Below are positions 41,501 through 53,682 of a DNA stretch of 64,000 nucleotides, piece by piece. The stretch is taken from NCBI GenBank assembly GCA_019914945.1, contig CM034099.1, positions 4,030,001 through 4,094,000 on the forward strand, read 5' to 3'. Under the pieces are notes generated by a model. The model was not told the origin of the DNA. It searched no databases and saw only the letters and a list, made by a program, of their open reading frames with translations. Position 1 is the stretch's first letter, and every line of letters begins with the position of its first letter. This DNA comes from Typha latifolia (Eukaryota > Streptophyta > Magnoliopsida > Poales > Typhaceae). The position numbers and the translations under genes were made by a program.

Positions 41501-44500
41501 TGTCAAATAATTTCATAGTTTTTTAAAATTTAGGGCAAAATTTGAGGAAAATCTTGTTTTTCCTTTGATTCCTATGTTTGAAGAGTATTTACATATCTAT
41601 CTAGAATAACTCTTGTAAATGATAGATCTAGCCTCATTTTGCTACTTCTAAGATTATTAATCTCAGATTTGGTTTTAAACCAAAGAAAATAAAAAGAGAA
41701 GATAAGAAAAATATCTTTGTTGAGATTTGAAGTTCCTATCCTTGATTCGACCTTCTCTTATACATCTCTCTTTGTCCTCTTATTCTTTTTGGTCCACTAA
41801 ATAAGCATACAAACGTGTTGCTTGATACCCTACCTGTACTGAGTGATACAAGCAACGATACACGTTGGCACCAAGGATTCCAGTTTCGGCCGATCCCGAT
41901 CCACCCGGTTTCGGCCTATACAGGAGCAGACAGCTGCTACTACAGGCGGCTGTAGCAGGCAACTGTCTACTGCTAGCCTAGCTGGCAACTGCTACTGTCA
42001 GCAGCATCTAGAGAGATAGAGAGGGAGAGAGAGAGAAAGAGGAAGAGAAAGAGAGAGAGAAAGAGGAGGAGAGAGTGAGGGAGAGAAAGGGAGAGAGGGA
42101 AAAAGGAAGAGAGAGTGAGGGAGAGGGAAAGATTAAAAAAAAAAGAGGGTATGAGAGAGAGAGAGAGGGAAAAAGGAAGAGAGAGTGAGGGAGAGGAAAA
42201 GATAAAAAAAAAGGGTGAGAAAAAGAGAGAGAAAAAGATAGAAAAAAAAGTGTGTGGGAGAGAATGGATACTCAGTTAGAGGGATAGGAAAGAAGAGAGG
42301 GAGGAAAAGAAATTTTTACTTTTTAGACTTTATATGTGAGTAATTATTATTTCTTATTTTCTTATAATTTTTTTAAATTTTTTAGAAATTTCTCAACATT
42401 TTTAATAATATTTAAAATTTTATTTAGTTAAAATAATCCGATCCGATACAGGCGGCCGATACAGCAGATACTAATCCCGATCCCGATACCGATTTTTGGA
42501 ACCTTCCTCGACATAGGAGAGTCCATTGTCAACCCTTGTGCCATGTGTTGGCAGGCGATGCTGATTGGCATTGTAATCTTGATTGATTTTATACATACAC
42601 AGAAACATGTGATGAGTAATTTAGGATGACAAATCAACATGTTTGGCTTCTAGCTGGTGAAGTTGTTGGACAAGTTTAAGGTTTTTATTTCTTTGATCAC
42701 AAAGTAATACCAGTTAAGACGACACCAAATAATATATATAGAGATCTTGTTGCGAGTTTTCTACCTGTAAATCCCTGTCTATGAGATTATTACCAGAAAT
42801 TTAGAAGTAACGTAAATGCTTAAGGTCTCCTTGTCTTGGATGCATCATGCTGACAAAATTGTGAACTACTTAGCTGATTCATTATTAATGCCTCATAAAA
42901 CAACTAAGTATGAACAATTCATTCTAATTTTTAATGATCATAATGATGCTTTTTCTTTGGTAATAAATTATTAAATATGCGACTTACTTTAACTTTTCTG
43001 AGTGGCAGATCCATCTTTTAGTTGGGTTGTAGGGTTAAAGGAATTTGCTCACCCTGCAACAGAAACTTTCTCTGCCGTTGGAACAGCAGGACCGACTTTT
43101 TTTCTTGCAATTGCCATGTTTGGTTTTGTTTTCCAGATCAGTTCCTTAGTAGCAGAGAAAGAACTTAAACTTCGTCAGGTTTGAACTTTCATCTGCTCTG
43201 CACTCTATTGCACATTATCAAAAATGTTTCATATCTGCTGATTGTTGGAAGTTTGATGAACATTTGCAGGCCATGTCTATAATGGGCCTTTATGAATCTG
43301 CTTATTGGCTGTCTTGGCTTACATGGGAAGCCTTTCTCACACTTCTTGCTGCACTATTCACTGTTCTATTTGGGATGATGTTTCAGTTCAACTTTTTCTT
43401 GCATAACAGTTTTGCTGTTCTGTTCCTTGTCTTCTTCCTTTTCCAACTTAATATGGTAATCTTTCTCATTCATTTATCTATCTTCTGTTATTTTTGTCTA
43501 ACGTACATGAAATTCTATTTCAATTAAGATTTACATCTAATTTTATGTGTTCTTCTAATATAGTTAGATCTCATATATATTTCCTATTGATATGAGGTTT
43601 ACTTTACTCATTTCATTGGATGAAAGGTCCATTTCTGACATAGGTAATCTTCTGCAGCTTAGTTTTGCTTTCATGATATCAACTTTTGTGAGCAAATCTG
43701 CATCAGCAACTACTGTTGGATTTTCGATATTCATAATTGGCTTCTTGACCCAGGTAAATTTATTTTGTGAGAAAAATCATAGATATCGTGCTTTCTCCAA
43801 ATAGTAAGAGGTAATATCAACTTTTTTGGTTGTTGCAGCTTGTCACAACATTTGGCTTCCCGTATGATAGCAGCTTTGAAAAGTATTATCGAGTTATTTG
43901 GTCCTTCTTTCCTCCCAACCTTCTTGCCAAAGCTCTTGATTTGCTTGGCAATGCCACAGCCACTTCTGATGACAAAGGAATTAGCTGGAGTAGGCGTGGA
44001 GAATGTACTACGTTTGAACCAGATTGTGTTATAACTATTGTATGTCCAAAGTTCAGCTCATGGAGAAGTTTTGCTATTGAAAATGTTGATGATTCTCATA
44101 TCTGATACTGAGGATGTGTACTTAACAGGAAGTTATCTACAAATGGCTCATCTCAACATTCTTTTTATGGATTGTCCTGGCGATTTACTTGGACAACATA
44201 ATTCCAAATTCTAGTGGTGTGAGAAAATCAATGATTTACTTTTTGAATCCTTCATACTGGACAGGGAGAGGTGGAAGCAAGGTTGAAGGTTGTGATTTAA
44301 AGAGCATCACCTAGCTACAATCCTTATAAGTTAAAATTCTCTACACTCGTGATTTTCTACGCATTTTTTAATATTTATGTGTTATCTTTCAGAGGGAAGC
44401 ATCTGTAGCTGCACTGGTTCAATTCCGCCAATAGATGATTCTGCTCCAAGTGATGAGGATGTTCTTGCAGAGGAAGGCACTGTGAAACAACAAGCAAATA

Positions 44501-47500
44501 ACGGTGAGGTAGATCCTGGTGTTGCTGTTCATATACGTGGTCTAACAAAAACATACCCTGGCACCACAAATATTGGTTGCTGCAAATGCCGAAGGTCTCC
44601 GCCCTATCATGCTGTCAAGGTATTACATTTCATCCTATTTTCCTGTCAGGTTGTATCAGGATCTATAGAACTGCAGATGTCCCCTTGGACATATCTTTAT
44701 TAGCGTGATAATTTGTAGGGCATATGGTTAAACCTGGCAAAAGATCAACTATTTTGTCTTCTCGGACCCAATGGAGCTGGAAAAACAACCGTCATTAATT
44801 GTTTGACTGGTATTACACCGGTCACGGGAGGAGATGGTAAAAGCTTTCTATCTTAAAAGTATAATATCAACATCAATTTGATCAGGATATAGAGAAGGAA
44901 CATTACAATAATCCATTGCACCATCTTACAGCTTTGATTTATGGATATTCTGTTCGAAGCTCCGTGGGCATGTCAAACATTCGAAGGATGATAGGAGTTT
45001 GCCCGCAGGTATTTGTGTTTTGTTCCACCATTCATATCATCATTAATTAAAGAATTGTTTATTTGCCGTACAAAAGTAACGATCTCATAATTCTTTTTGC
45101 TCTTCGCAGTTTGATATTCTGTGGGATGCATTATCAGCTAAAGAGCACCTGCAGCTGTTTGCTAGTATTAAAGGTTTACCCCCTTCTACAATCGAATCGG
45201 TAGGTGCTTTACATCCTGTGAGCATTTGACCTTATTTTGCATTTGCTATTTTCCAAAGTTATATTTAGTATTGCCATCTTGCCAAGATCTTTCATTTCAT
45301 TACTTGATTGTTGCGATTCATAGAATCATAGGTGCTCACTTTCATCCCAATTGTCTTCACCTTAGTTTAATTTTTCTTGTAGTCATTGCAATGAGTAATT
45401 ACCTAGATTGTTATACATGCAGGTAGCTGAAAAATCATTAGCTGAGGTGAAACTTACTAATGCAGCTCAAGTAAGAGCAGGGAGCTACAGTGGAGGAATG
45501 AAACGTAGGCTCAGTGTTGCCATAGCCCTTATTGGTGATCCAAAGATGGTCTTTCTGGATGAGCCAGTATGGAAATACTTGAACTTCTCTTTCCTTGCAT
45601 CTATATAATCCACATGAAACTTTTCATTTGATTTAGTGAGTAGCTGTCATATTTTCCTAGGACAAGTTACTATGTAGATATGTATCAATATTTGCCTGAT
45701 TGATATTTATCTCATAATACCTTAACTTGAGAAGTCCAATTGTTCAAATCCCATATCCTCGCAAGCAGAACCTAACATATATGACATGCTCTTTTTCTCG
45801 CTCCAACCTTCAGGATTTGTAGGAAAATGTCAAATATATAACACATGCTCAACCATAGGAAAGTAGTGCAAGGAAATAGAATAAAGAGTCGGCGATCATA
45901 ATTAATACTGCTTTCTATATTTAAGGAATCCTAGCCTGTAAGCCCAAGACTATTTTGGATTTTCCTAGCATGCGGCAAGCAATAATGTTTATAATCAGAT
46001 TAGCACGACTTTGTCTTTGTTTCCTCCATGGTGTCAAACTGCACTAGGCTCCTGCCTGCGCTCGATATAGAATGGGCAAGATGTAACAGCTACCCTCGTT
46101 GCTAAAGATTTTCCTGAATCCAAACTGCAATTACTTTCACTGTAACTGCAGCCCTCTAGACACAGAAGTATTGAACATGATATGTGAATTTGAATAATCC
46201 AGTTTTTCTTCATGCACATATAAAGGGAAATTAGAGGCTTAAGCTTATCTTTTTTAGATTCTGATAGAAATATAATATTTGTTAAATTTTAGTTTGCAAC
46301 TTCAATTGATATTAGACATCAATAGACATAGCGGCTAAAGACTGTTTAATTGGTAGAGATGGACTTCTTTTCATACTCCATGGAGCTTGAAATGGAAAGT
46401 ATCTGATTCAAACTGCATGGAGTATGACTCATGCTGTTGAGTTACATTCTCAGTGTCAGATGCAACTTTTGATTAAGTCATATTCTACTCAGACTACAGG
46501 AATGGATCCAATAACTCGGAGGCATGTGTGGGACATCATTGAAGCTGCAAAGAAGGGAAGAGCTATTGTATTGACAACCCATTCTATGGAGGAAGCTGAC
46601 ATTTTAAGCGACCGAATAGCTATTATGGCCAAGGGGAAATTGCGGTGCATAGGAACCTCAATACGCCTAAAATCAAGGTTCGGAACTGGCTATATTGCTA
46701 ATGTAAGTTTCTCTGGAAATGCTCCAGCGCAAAGTCCAAACATCCTTAACGATGCAGCCACAAGTGAACCTCATCTTGAGCCTGTGATACACTTTTTTCG
46801 AGATGTACGTCTAGTGTTGATAATCTTAAATCAATAAGACTTTTTTTTATGAAAGTGCCTAACAGCATTTACTCCACAGCGTCTTGACATTGGCCCTAAA
46901 GAGGAGAACAAGACATTTTTAACTTTTGTCATCCCACATGAGAAGGAGCCTCTTTTAACAGTAATACCTTATGCTTTTAGTTTGGACTTGTACAAACTTT
47001 TGAAAGGAAGTATAAGCATGATTTTTTTTTTCTGTCTTTGAAAACAGAATTTTTTTGAGGAACTCCAAGATAGGGAAAGAGAATTTGGGATCTCAGACAT
47101 ACAACTTGGTCTCGCCACACTTGAAGAGGTATTCTTAAACATTGCAAAACAAGCAGAGCTGGAAAGCTCTGCTGCCGAGGGAAATCTAGTGACGTTAGAC
47201 TTATCATCAGGATCTTCAATTAAGGTTAGACTGACTCATTTATGTGAATCATTTAATTATAATTTGCTGATCTAGAACGCTTTCAACTGTATATCTTTGA
47301 ACTGCGCCTGTCCTGGGCCACGGTATTGCTCATGGTGGAGTCTTCACTTACTTTTACTAAATTGAGATATGTTGATGATTTCATGACTTTCGTGTTTTGT
47401 CAATCTATATAGTTAGATTACTCATTAAATTTTTTAAGAGAAGTTGTTATTCTTTTTCAAAATTTTGTCCAAATTGTAATACCAATGAGTCTTTATTGTT

Positions 47501-47790
47501 CCATGGATTAAAACCCGTCTTTGGTGTTTATACAGATTCCAAAGGGAGCCCAGTTTGTCGGAATTCCTGGGACAGAGTCATCAGAGAATCCCAGAGGTCT
47601 TATGGTTGAAGTTTACTGGAATCAGGACGAGACTGGAGCACTCTGCATCTCTGGCCACTCACCTGAAACTTCCATACCACCTAATGTTGAACTAAGTAGG
47701 AATCCGTCCTTATCCCGCAGAGCCTCCCGCGGCAGGTCTGCACCTATTGGATTTGTGATCAACCCCGACCAAGTTTCTAATGTAATATGA
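38524..47790 (+). CDS. ABCA2: Half-size ABC transporter, subfamily A, member 2 type
   Basis: Membrane lipid-type ABC transporter, one TM domain plus one ATPase domain. Sixteen exons: 38524-38892, 39889-40120, 43009-43178, 43270-43455, 43658-43753, 43839-44039, 44129-44288, 44393-44619, 44719-44836, 44932-45008, 45110-45199, 45423-45566, 46493-46804, 46880-46960, 47048-47224 and 47536-47790. They give 964 residues, near the roughly 980 of Arabidopsis ABCA2. Landmarks are QQYTALLRKNAILTWRQKR, SPPIPPCEDK, NNPGRSIP, FEDPTFKFQIPLQIAAEREI, SSLVAEKELKLRQAMSIMG, Walker A GPNGAGKTT (563-571), YSGGMKRRLS (664-673), FLDEPTTGMDP, THSMEEADILSDR, and a long C-terminal extension with FVGIPGTESSENPRG. It belongs to a different ABCA branch from its divergent neighbour. 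The 2.9 kb intron 2 holds repeats. No frame breaks. Confidence 0.96.
40283..40634. repeat. Diverged ~155-bp direct duplication in ABCA2 intron 2
   Basis: Blocks starting TAGGAGGAAA at 40283 and 40479 (offset 196) share TGGGGCTTATCAGAGTA, TTGTTCTTGAGA, TACTTAAGG and TGAAATCTAAGA in the same order, with point differences. Confidence 0.85.
41790..42500. repeat. Dispersed-repeat-like insertion in ABCA2 intron 2, with polypurine core
   Basis: The flanks at about 41800-41960 and 42437-42495 both carry CGATCCCGAT, GGCCGAT and GATACAGG motifs. The middle, 42004-42305, is an almost pure purine (GAGAGA/GGGAGAG/AAAAAG) tract about 300 bases long. It looks like a repetitive element inserted in the intron, similar in style to CGGTATCGG-type repeats in monocot genomes. 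There is no coding capacity; boundaries are approximate. Confidence 0.55.
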
Positions 47791-48500
47791 ATGTTCTTAT
47801 TTGATGTATGTATGCATTATACTTCTCGTGTAATTTTATCACCTATCTGAAGCTGGTAATTTGTCTCTATAATTTTCATTTTCTTCTTCTCCTTTTTTTT
47901 TTATAATTGTTTCACTCTTTGTAGATTTCCTTGTCAATATTGTGGGAAAGATTCTGAGCTCAAGTCACCTTTACACAAACTTGTTCAGTAATTATTTATA
48001 CTTCTTTCTTGTGCCAATATTTGCTACTGCTTTCCTTTTCCTTTTTTTTTTAATACAGAACTGGTAAGTAAAAAATCTCTGCAGTAAAAACACGTGTACA
48101 TATATGCATATATGTCTGTGAATAATGGGAGTCGTTTATGTCTCTCCGGCATCATCGATCCATTACCAGCATTAGGTTAGGAGGTAAAACAGAGAAGTAT
48201 AAATTGTGTAATAGGGAAATAATACGCATAACGCTCTAATGAAAAATTAATTTAATATCAACCACAATGTTAATAGAGAATCAAACTCATAACTTCTGTC
48301 TCAGTAGATAACCTACGGATAGATATCCCGCAAGTAAGAAGTTATCGGGGTCTTCTTGTACGGATAAACCCTGCTTATCCGAACAGAGCCAACAAGCAGT
48401 AAACCTCACCAAAGCCGCCTATTATATATCGTCGATCTATCGGGCATCCTGCATCCACGAAGTCTCGGAAGTTTCCAGTCCCCTCTCCCTGGCGCAAGAA
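47791..48500. other. ABCA2 3' region and promoter of the VDE-related gene
   Basis: About 700 bases between two co-directional genes. It should hold the ABCA2 3'UTR and the promoter of the gene starting at 48501. No further gene or element seen. Confidence 0.6.
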
Positions 48501-50770
48501 ATGGCTATCTCTCTCTCCTCCATTCCTTCCTTCCTCGATCTCGCTCATCCCCTTCTCCCTCGACCGCCTCGTTACACCGCTTCCCTCCTCTCCGCCCTCC
48601 CCCGTGTCTCCGACCCTGGAGGCGGCGCCGGCGCGACCCTTCCTCTCCGCATCAAGCCGCCCTTTCGTCGGATGACATCTTCCCACGCTCCGGTTCGAGC
48701 CCTAGCGCGAGAGGAGGAGAGCGACCCGGTGAGGATAGTGGCCGTCGTCGGCGAAGGGAGCATTAGCCCGATGAAGGATGCTACATGGGAGGAGGTCATG
48801 CGTCACACGGTGAGCGGGAAACGAAGCAAGATTTGGTTTTTGTTGCTAAAGTTGTGGACTTGATTAGATTTGTTTCATGTCATCTGGTGTTATGTCTATG
48901 GATATTAAAGGACCTAAAGGATTCACTTATGGCTATTGATTTGATCGAGTAGGAAATGGAGGAATAGTATGCTATAATGTCCATAGAATTGATAACTGAG
49001 GGGTTATTCATTTACTTCCAAGTGTGTTATTCTTTATCCACAGATAAAGTTTGGTTGGATCATTTTGTTTGCAGTCAGTGCTACTCCTTAGAGAGATTAT
49101 AACAACTATTTTCCTAAGTGTACATATCTAACGTAATAGTATGACAATTTTGATGATCACCAAGAATGTAGTGCTGTATTGACGCTCACATCACTTTTGG
49201 ATCTGTCATGATGTGGCTGCTTTAATACTTGCACAGATGCTTATGGTTTCCCAAAGATCTGATTATATTATCAATGTAATTAAAGGGTGAAGACTTTTCA
49301 GCTTCTTGTTTTACATGTAAAGTATTTGGTGAGACATAACATACATATTAATTAAAAGGTGATCCTATGGAATTTAGCTTCTACTGCTGCTTTTGCATCA
49401 TGGATTTATCTGATTCCTCATCTTTTCACTTGCATCTTGCCTTCTTGCTGTAGGCCAGTAGGCTAAAGTGGGTGGATGAAGGATTTGAAATGCTTGTCTA
49501 TACGGATAGATCTATTGGCATAGATCATGAAAATATCAGACGGGAACTAGACCGTTCTAATATGTTGGTGAATGTTGCAATAACAGATCAGGCGGCGATT
49601 GATTGGCTCAGGAAAAATAGTGAACTTATTCCAAATGTCATCTGCTTTGAATCATCGCCAGCTTTATTAAACAAACTTGGAGGATCATTCATTCAATTTG
49701 GAGGAGAAAAGAACATGTTTAGCAGACTAGCTAATGTCTCAAAACTAAGCAGCAGTGATAAATCCATGGAGGTGGTTAAGACTGTCTCAGATGCTTGGGA
49801 GAGGCACAACTCAGATGATATTAGATTCTGTTTGCTAGTGATCATCAATTCCTACATAAGACCTGTTCCAATACTCAAAAATTTGAGGGCCAAGGGGTTG
49901 TCCACTCTCAATTGTATGATAAAAAACTGTGGCTCTCAGATATTAAATTGTTTATTTGATCCCAACTGTAGGAAAGCACTTCAATGCTTGAATGCCTGCT
50001 CTCCAGCAGATCAAGTTTGCAACTATCGTTGTATTGCCTCTTATGAGAGTCCATATCTGGAGGCTTTCTCTCTCTGTGTTTTGCAGAAGAACAATTGTCT
50101 TGACTTGGATGCAGATATCCCAAGTAAGCCATCTGTACCTCCTCTGTCTATGTTCAGGGGAGAAAAGTTGAGTTATGAAACTGCAGAAGATTTGTTTATT
50201 GGTTGGCTAGGTGATTTAGAATGGAGTTGGCGTGTAGTAGCAGGGCAAAATCCTGCATATGACCAATTCCCATGTCAGTACCAATTGTTCTACAGGGGAA
50301 AAGCTAAGGGGTCATTTTGGTATGAGCCAGTTTTCCAAGTGAGAACCCTTGAAGGGAAATTAATTTGGAGGCGGAGAAGGTATAGGGTGAGGAGGGCAAG
50401 CATTCCTGGTACATTTAATTTCAGTGTGTTAGACAATGGTGTAGTATCAAAAGAATTTTGGACAATTGTAGATGTTTCAGATGATCTTAGCTGGGGTTTG
50501 TTTCACTATAATGGGGCAGCTCAGGCTGCCGGGATATCATATACAGGGGCTGTGCTTGTTAGCCCAGATGGGATGCATCCTCCTGGTACTGAAAGCCAGA
50601 GACTAGCCTCTGCTTTGGAGAAATGTAGTATTAAGAACTGGGAGCTTTATACTGTTGATAATTGCTCATGTTTCAATCCACCATTGGGAATTCCTAAGGG
50701 TTCACATCTGCATTGTAAGATTGAAACCAAGAGCCAGACATGGTCTCCAGCAGAGAAGATAAACACATAG
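48501..50770 (+). CDS. Violaxanthin de-epoxidase-related protein (VDR)
   Basis: Plastid protein related to violaxanthin de-epoxidase of the xanthophyll cycle; the biochemical role of the VDR branch is unsettled. Two exons, 48501-48809 and 49454-50770, give 541 residues. Residues 1 to about 60 are Ser/Pro/Arg-rich and look like a plastid transit peptide (MAISLSSIPSFLDL). After a poorly characterised region of about 150 residues with IVAVVGEGSISP comes a VDE-type Cys-rich domain at roughly 257-319: CMIKNCGSQILNCLFDPNC, then CLNACSPADQVCNYRC and CVLQKNNC. The rest matches the lipocalin-like VDE core (QNPAYDQFPCQYQLFY, GLFHYNGAAQAAGISYTGAV). Splice phase is 0 and the frame is intact. The start is the first ATG of the open frame. 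Confidence 0.9.
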
Positions 50771-51751
50771 TTTAATTGTGTTTTGAGGAGAAAGATAAAG
50801 TTAGATGAGTTTCAACCTACTGGCACTTGCGATGGTATATAATGAAGTTTGGGAGATTCAATTCATGTTGTTAAAAGGGCTGACCTCTTTGTTTGATGCC
50901 TGTGTAGATTCCCCATTCTAGTAGCATACTAGAATGATATAGTACTGAACTGTAACCAATAGTCAAGTTGATCCCTATAATAGCTTCATAATATTTCTAT
51001 GGCATATGCTGGAGCAGTTTCAATCTTAGTTCCTGTCAGGTACTTACTCATCCTGTTTCTGAATTTATGGCATTTGTGGAAATTTTCGGAGAATATAAAT
51101 AGTGAATATTATAACCTCTTCAATTCTTATGACACTGGATGTGATAACTTGGTTCAACGGTTGTAGTTAAATGCACATTCATTTATGTCTAAAAGTGGTT
51201 ATTATCTTCAAGGAGATAGTAGTGCTAGATCCAATTGTACACCCATAAGCACTAGGTGTCAGGATAATTAAGGTAGATCACAAGTTTCTCATGTTAGCCT
51301 CAATTTTGGCTCAGTTTGAACTTGCTCGGTTCATAAAATGGGCCAGGCATGGATTAAAAATTGAGCTCTTTTATTGAACTAGCTGAACACGAAGGTGGCT
51401 GATCTTGTTCAGCTTGGCCCATTTGCAGTCCTAATGATGGGCTGCTCTTGTATTTTGGTTTCAGGTTGGGCTTTCTTATCCTTTTCCGTATAAGGGATTT
51501 AAATCTTTCTTTTGTGCTCTAATTTATTATCCAGATGAATATGTTCTCCTCATTTAAATATGTTCTGCTCTTGGAACTTTTATTAGTTAAATATACTGGG
51601 AGAGGAGCATAAGTTTATGAACCTAGTAGCACGTCTTGCTTTACAACACTTTGACGACAACTATGTTTTACATCTACCACTTTTGATTTCTATATTTTGG
51701 TTTCTGGAGATGGAATTTCTTGAAGAATTATTGCATCTAAAGTTGTAGGTT

Positions 51752-52118
51752 CCTTCGACATATCCAGAATGCCTTAAACCAGGATGAGAACTTGGAGCAT
51801 CCCGTCAAGGGATTCGGAATACTAACACCTAAAGCTCAGATTAGTGAAGAATTCATGAAGGTAAAGCTGCAGATTGCTCCAACCAGTGCTGCTGGAGCAT
51901 CTGCTTTGCATACTCCATGTAGTATAATTCATAAATAACATTGCCATTGACATCCTCCTGCAGGTACGGTGGTAAACAATAAAAGAGATCAGAAGAAATG
52001 TACATGATGATCAAAATGCCAAGAAGCACCTGTAAATGGGAAGTGGCTTACCAAACAAGATGACTCGTCAAAGCGCACTCAATACTTTCCAGCAGGTTTT
52101 GACCGTGGCATCATCAGG
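51752..52118 (+). pseudogene. Possible fragment of an unidentified coding sequence
   Basis: After an acceptor-like TGTAG at 51746-51750 an open stretch reads ALNQDENLEHPVKGFGILTP and continues to a TAA near 51938. A second stretch near 52045-52118 reads WLTKQDDSSKRTQYFPAGFD and ends at a GT donor. They look like two adjacent exons of a gene I do not recognise, with nothing convincing on either side. Chance is not excluded. Confidence 0.25.
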
Positions 52119-53370
52119 TACCTCACTTTTTAACTAGGCTAAAATTGTACCGAAAATATTGCTGATAATTAGGATTTTCTTCATATCAAAGATAACTACA
52201 TAGGAAAATAGCCAAACAGCAAAGTTGTGATTACATATCAGAACTATATCTTAGTCTTATTGTGATTATACATCCTTCTTAAGTACTTGTATCCTACAAT
52301 ACATACTTTTTTACTTTCTTGAGAAACAAGAGAAAAAGAAAACTTCGAGAGGTGGTTGTTTGCGGCCCCCCCTAAACTGGTCCAGTAATTAAATATTTTT
52401 TTTAATTTTAATTTATATTTAATTAAGTTTACTCTTTAAAAAATCAAATCAAGAAAGGACATTTTAGTCGGATTGAACATATAGTAAGAGTATTTCTTTT
52501 TTAGGGTTTTTTTGCATGCTCTTATGTACACGTATTACATCTCAGAAGTCGATTTTGCATGGACACCCAACATTACTATCTGTTAAGATTTTATCTAGGT
52601 AACTATAAAAAGATTAATACACTCTTGTTCCTAGTTAGTATATCTTTTTAGTCAATGGTCTCTCTGTCTTTTCTTGCCCTAAATTACTAAGTTTTGTAAC
52701 TTATAGGTATCAAAGAGTAATGTCGAAGACATCGAACGAAAGAATAAGAAGAGTGTACAAGCTAACATGAAACTGAAGGGTATCCGGCAAATAAGAAACT
52801 TTTAGAGGGGTAGACGTGCAAAAAAAAAAAAGAAGAAAAGAAAACTAAGAGTTGACTTATAAATGTTAAAATAGGTGGTTGCTTTGTCGAAATTGAGTTA
52901 AAATAATAAAGACGGCGAAATGCAAAAATAAAGTAATTAAAAGAAAATTCTTAAATTTTTTTTTTATATATATTAGTGGCAGGGTCAAGTGGTTGGCTGC
53001 CGTACTTTGGTCCCTTGGAATGTGTACTGATGACAGTGGATGCCAGCTGTTCCCCTTAACACGTGGGGGCCAACCACCTTGATGGCTGGTAGGAGTCGCA
53101 CGTGTGAAAGCATGCACGAGGGCATCGTATCTTATTTTGTTTTGTGCTCAAATTAATGCGAAATCTCACGTTAATTAATGGTAGATGTGACAAAAGATGA
53201 ACTTAGAAGCTAAGCAGCCCATCTACAGCTGGAGACACAGCTGGCTTTTTTATGCTGTGTGAGTTGAGTTTGACTTGTCATCTAGGGCAGCTAATTATGT
53301 CTCTTTACATTATCTTCCTCATATTATGTAAGGTAGCTTGTCACATCCTTCATATTGAACAAAGCTATGT

Positions 53371-53411
<41 letters not shown>
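53371..53411. repeat. (TA)n microsatellite
   Basis: About 40 bases of alternating TA. The flanking open frames encode Tyr-Ile runs from it and are not genes. Confidence 0.95.
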
Positions 53412-53412
<1 letters not shown>

Positions 53413-53565
53413 TATGGATACTGATATATATTGCTGCATTTGCATAATATAAGACTTTGAGCATCCTAACCTCCCATGTGCAGCATGGTATCTTAGTTTA
53501 TCAAAGTTCAGAAAGCACCGCACTATCATAGCTGTTGTTCCGACCTTCAAATCCCTAAATTCCAG

Positions 53566-53682
53566 ATGAGACTCATTTTGAGTGAGTCAAACTTGGGCCG
53601 TGAGTATTTGGTGAGCATTAGGTACCGCGAAACCCTAGACCCGTTATGAGATCTATTTTGGGTGAAGTCAAACTTGGACCGG
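53566..53682. repeat. Diverged 36-bp direct repeat, offset 81
   Basis: ATGAGACTCATTTTG at 53566 and ATGAGATCTATTTTG at 53647 are each followed by GTCAAACTTGG. A TCTATAAAGG box follows at about 53710. This may be part of a degraded LTR, but no partner LTR or coding region is visible. Confidence 0.5.

Noticed and set aside
53252..53550. Open frames with Tyr-Ile repeats
   Set aside because: They are translations of the (TA)n microsatellite.
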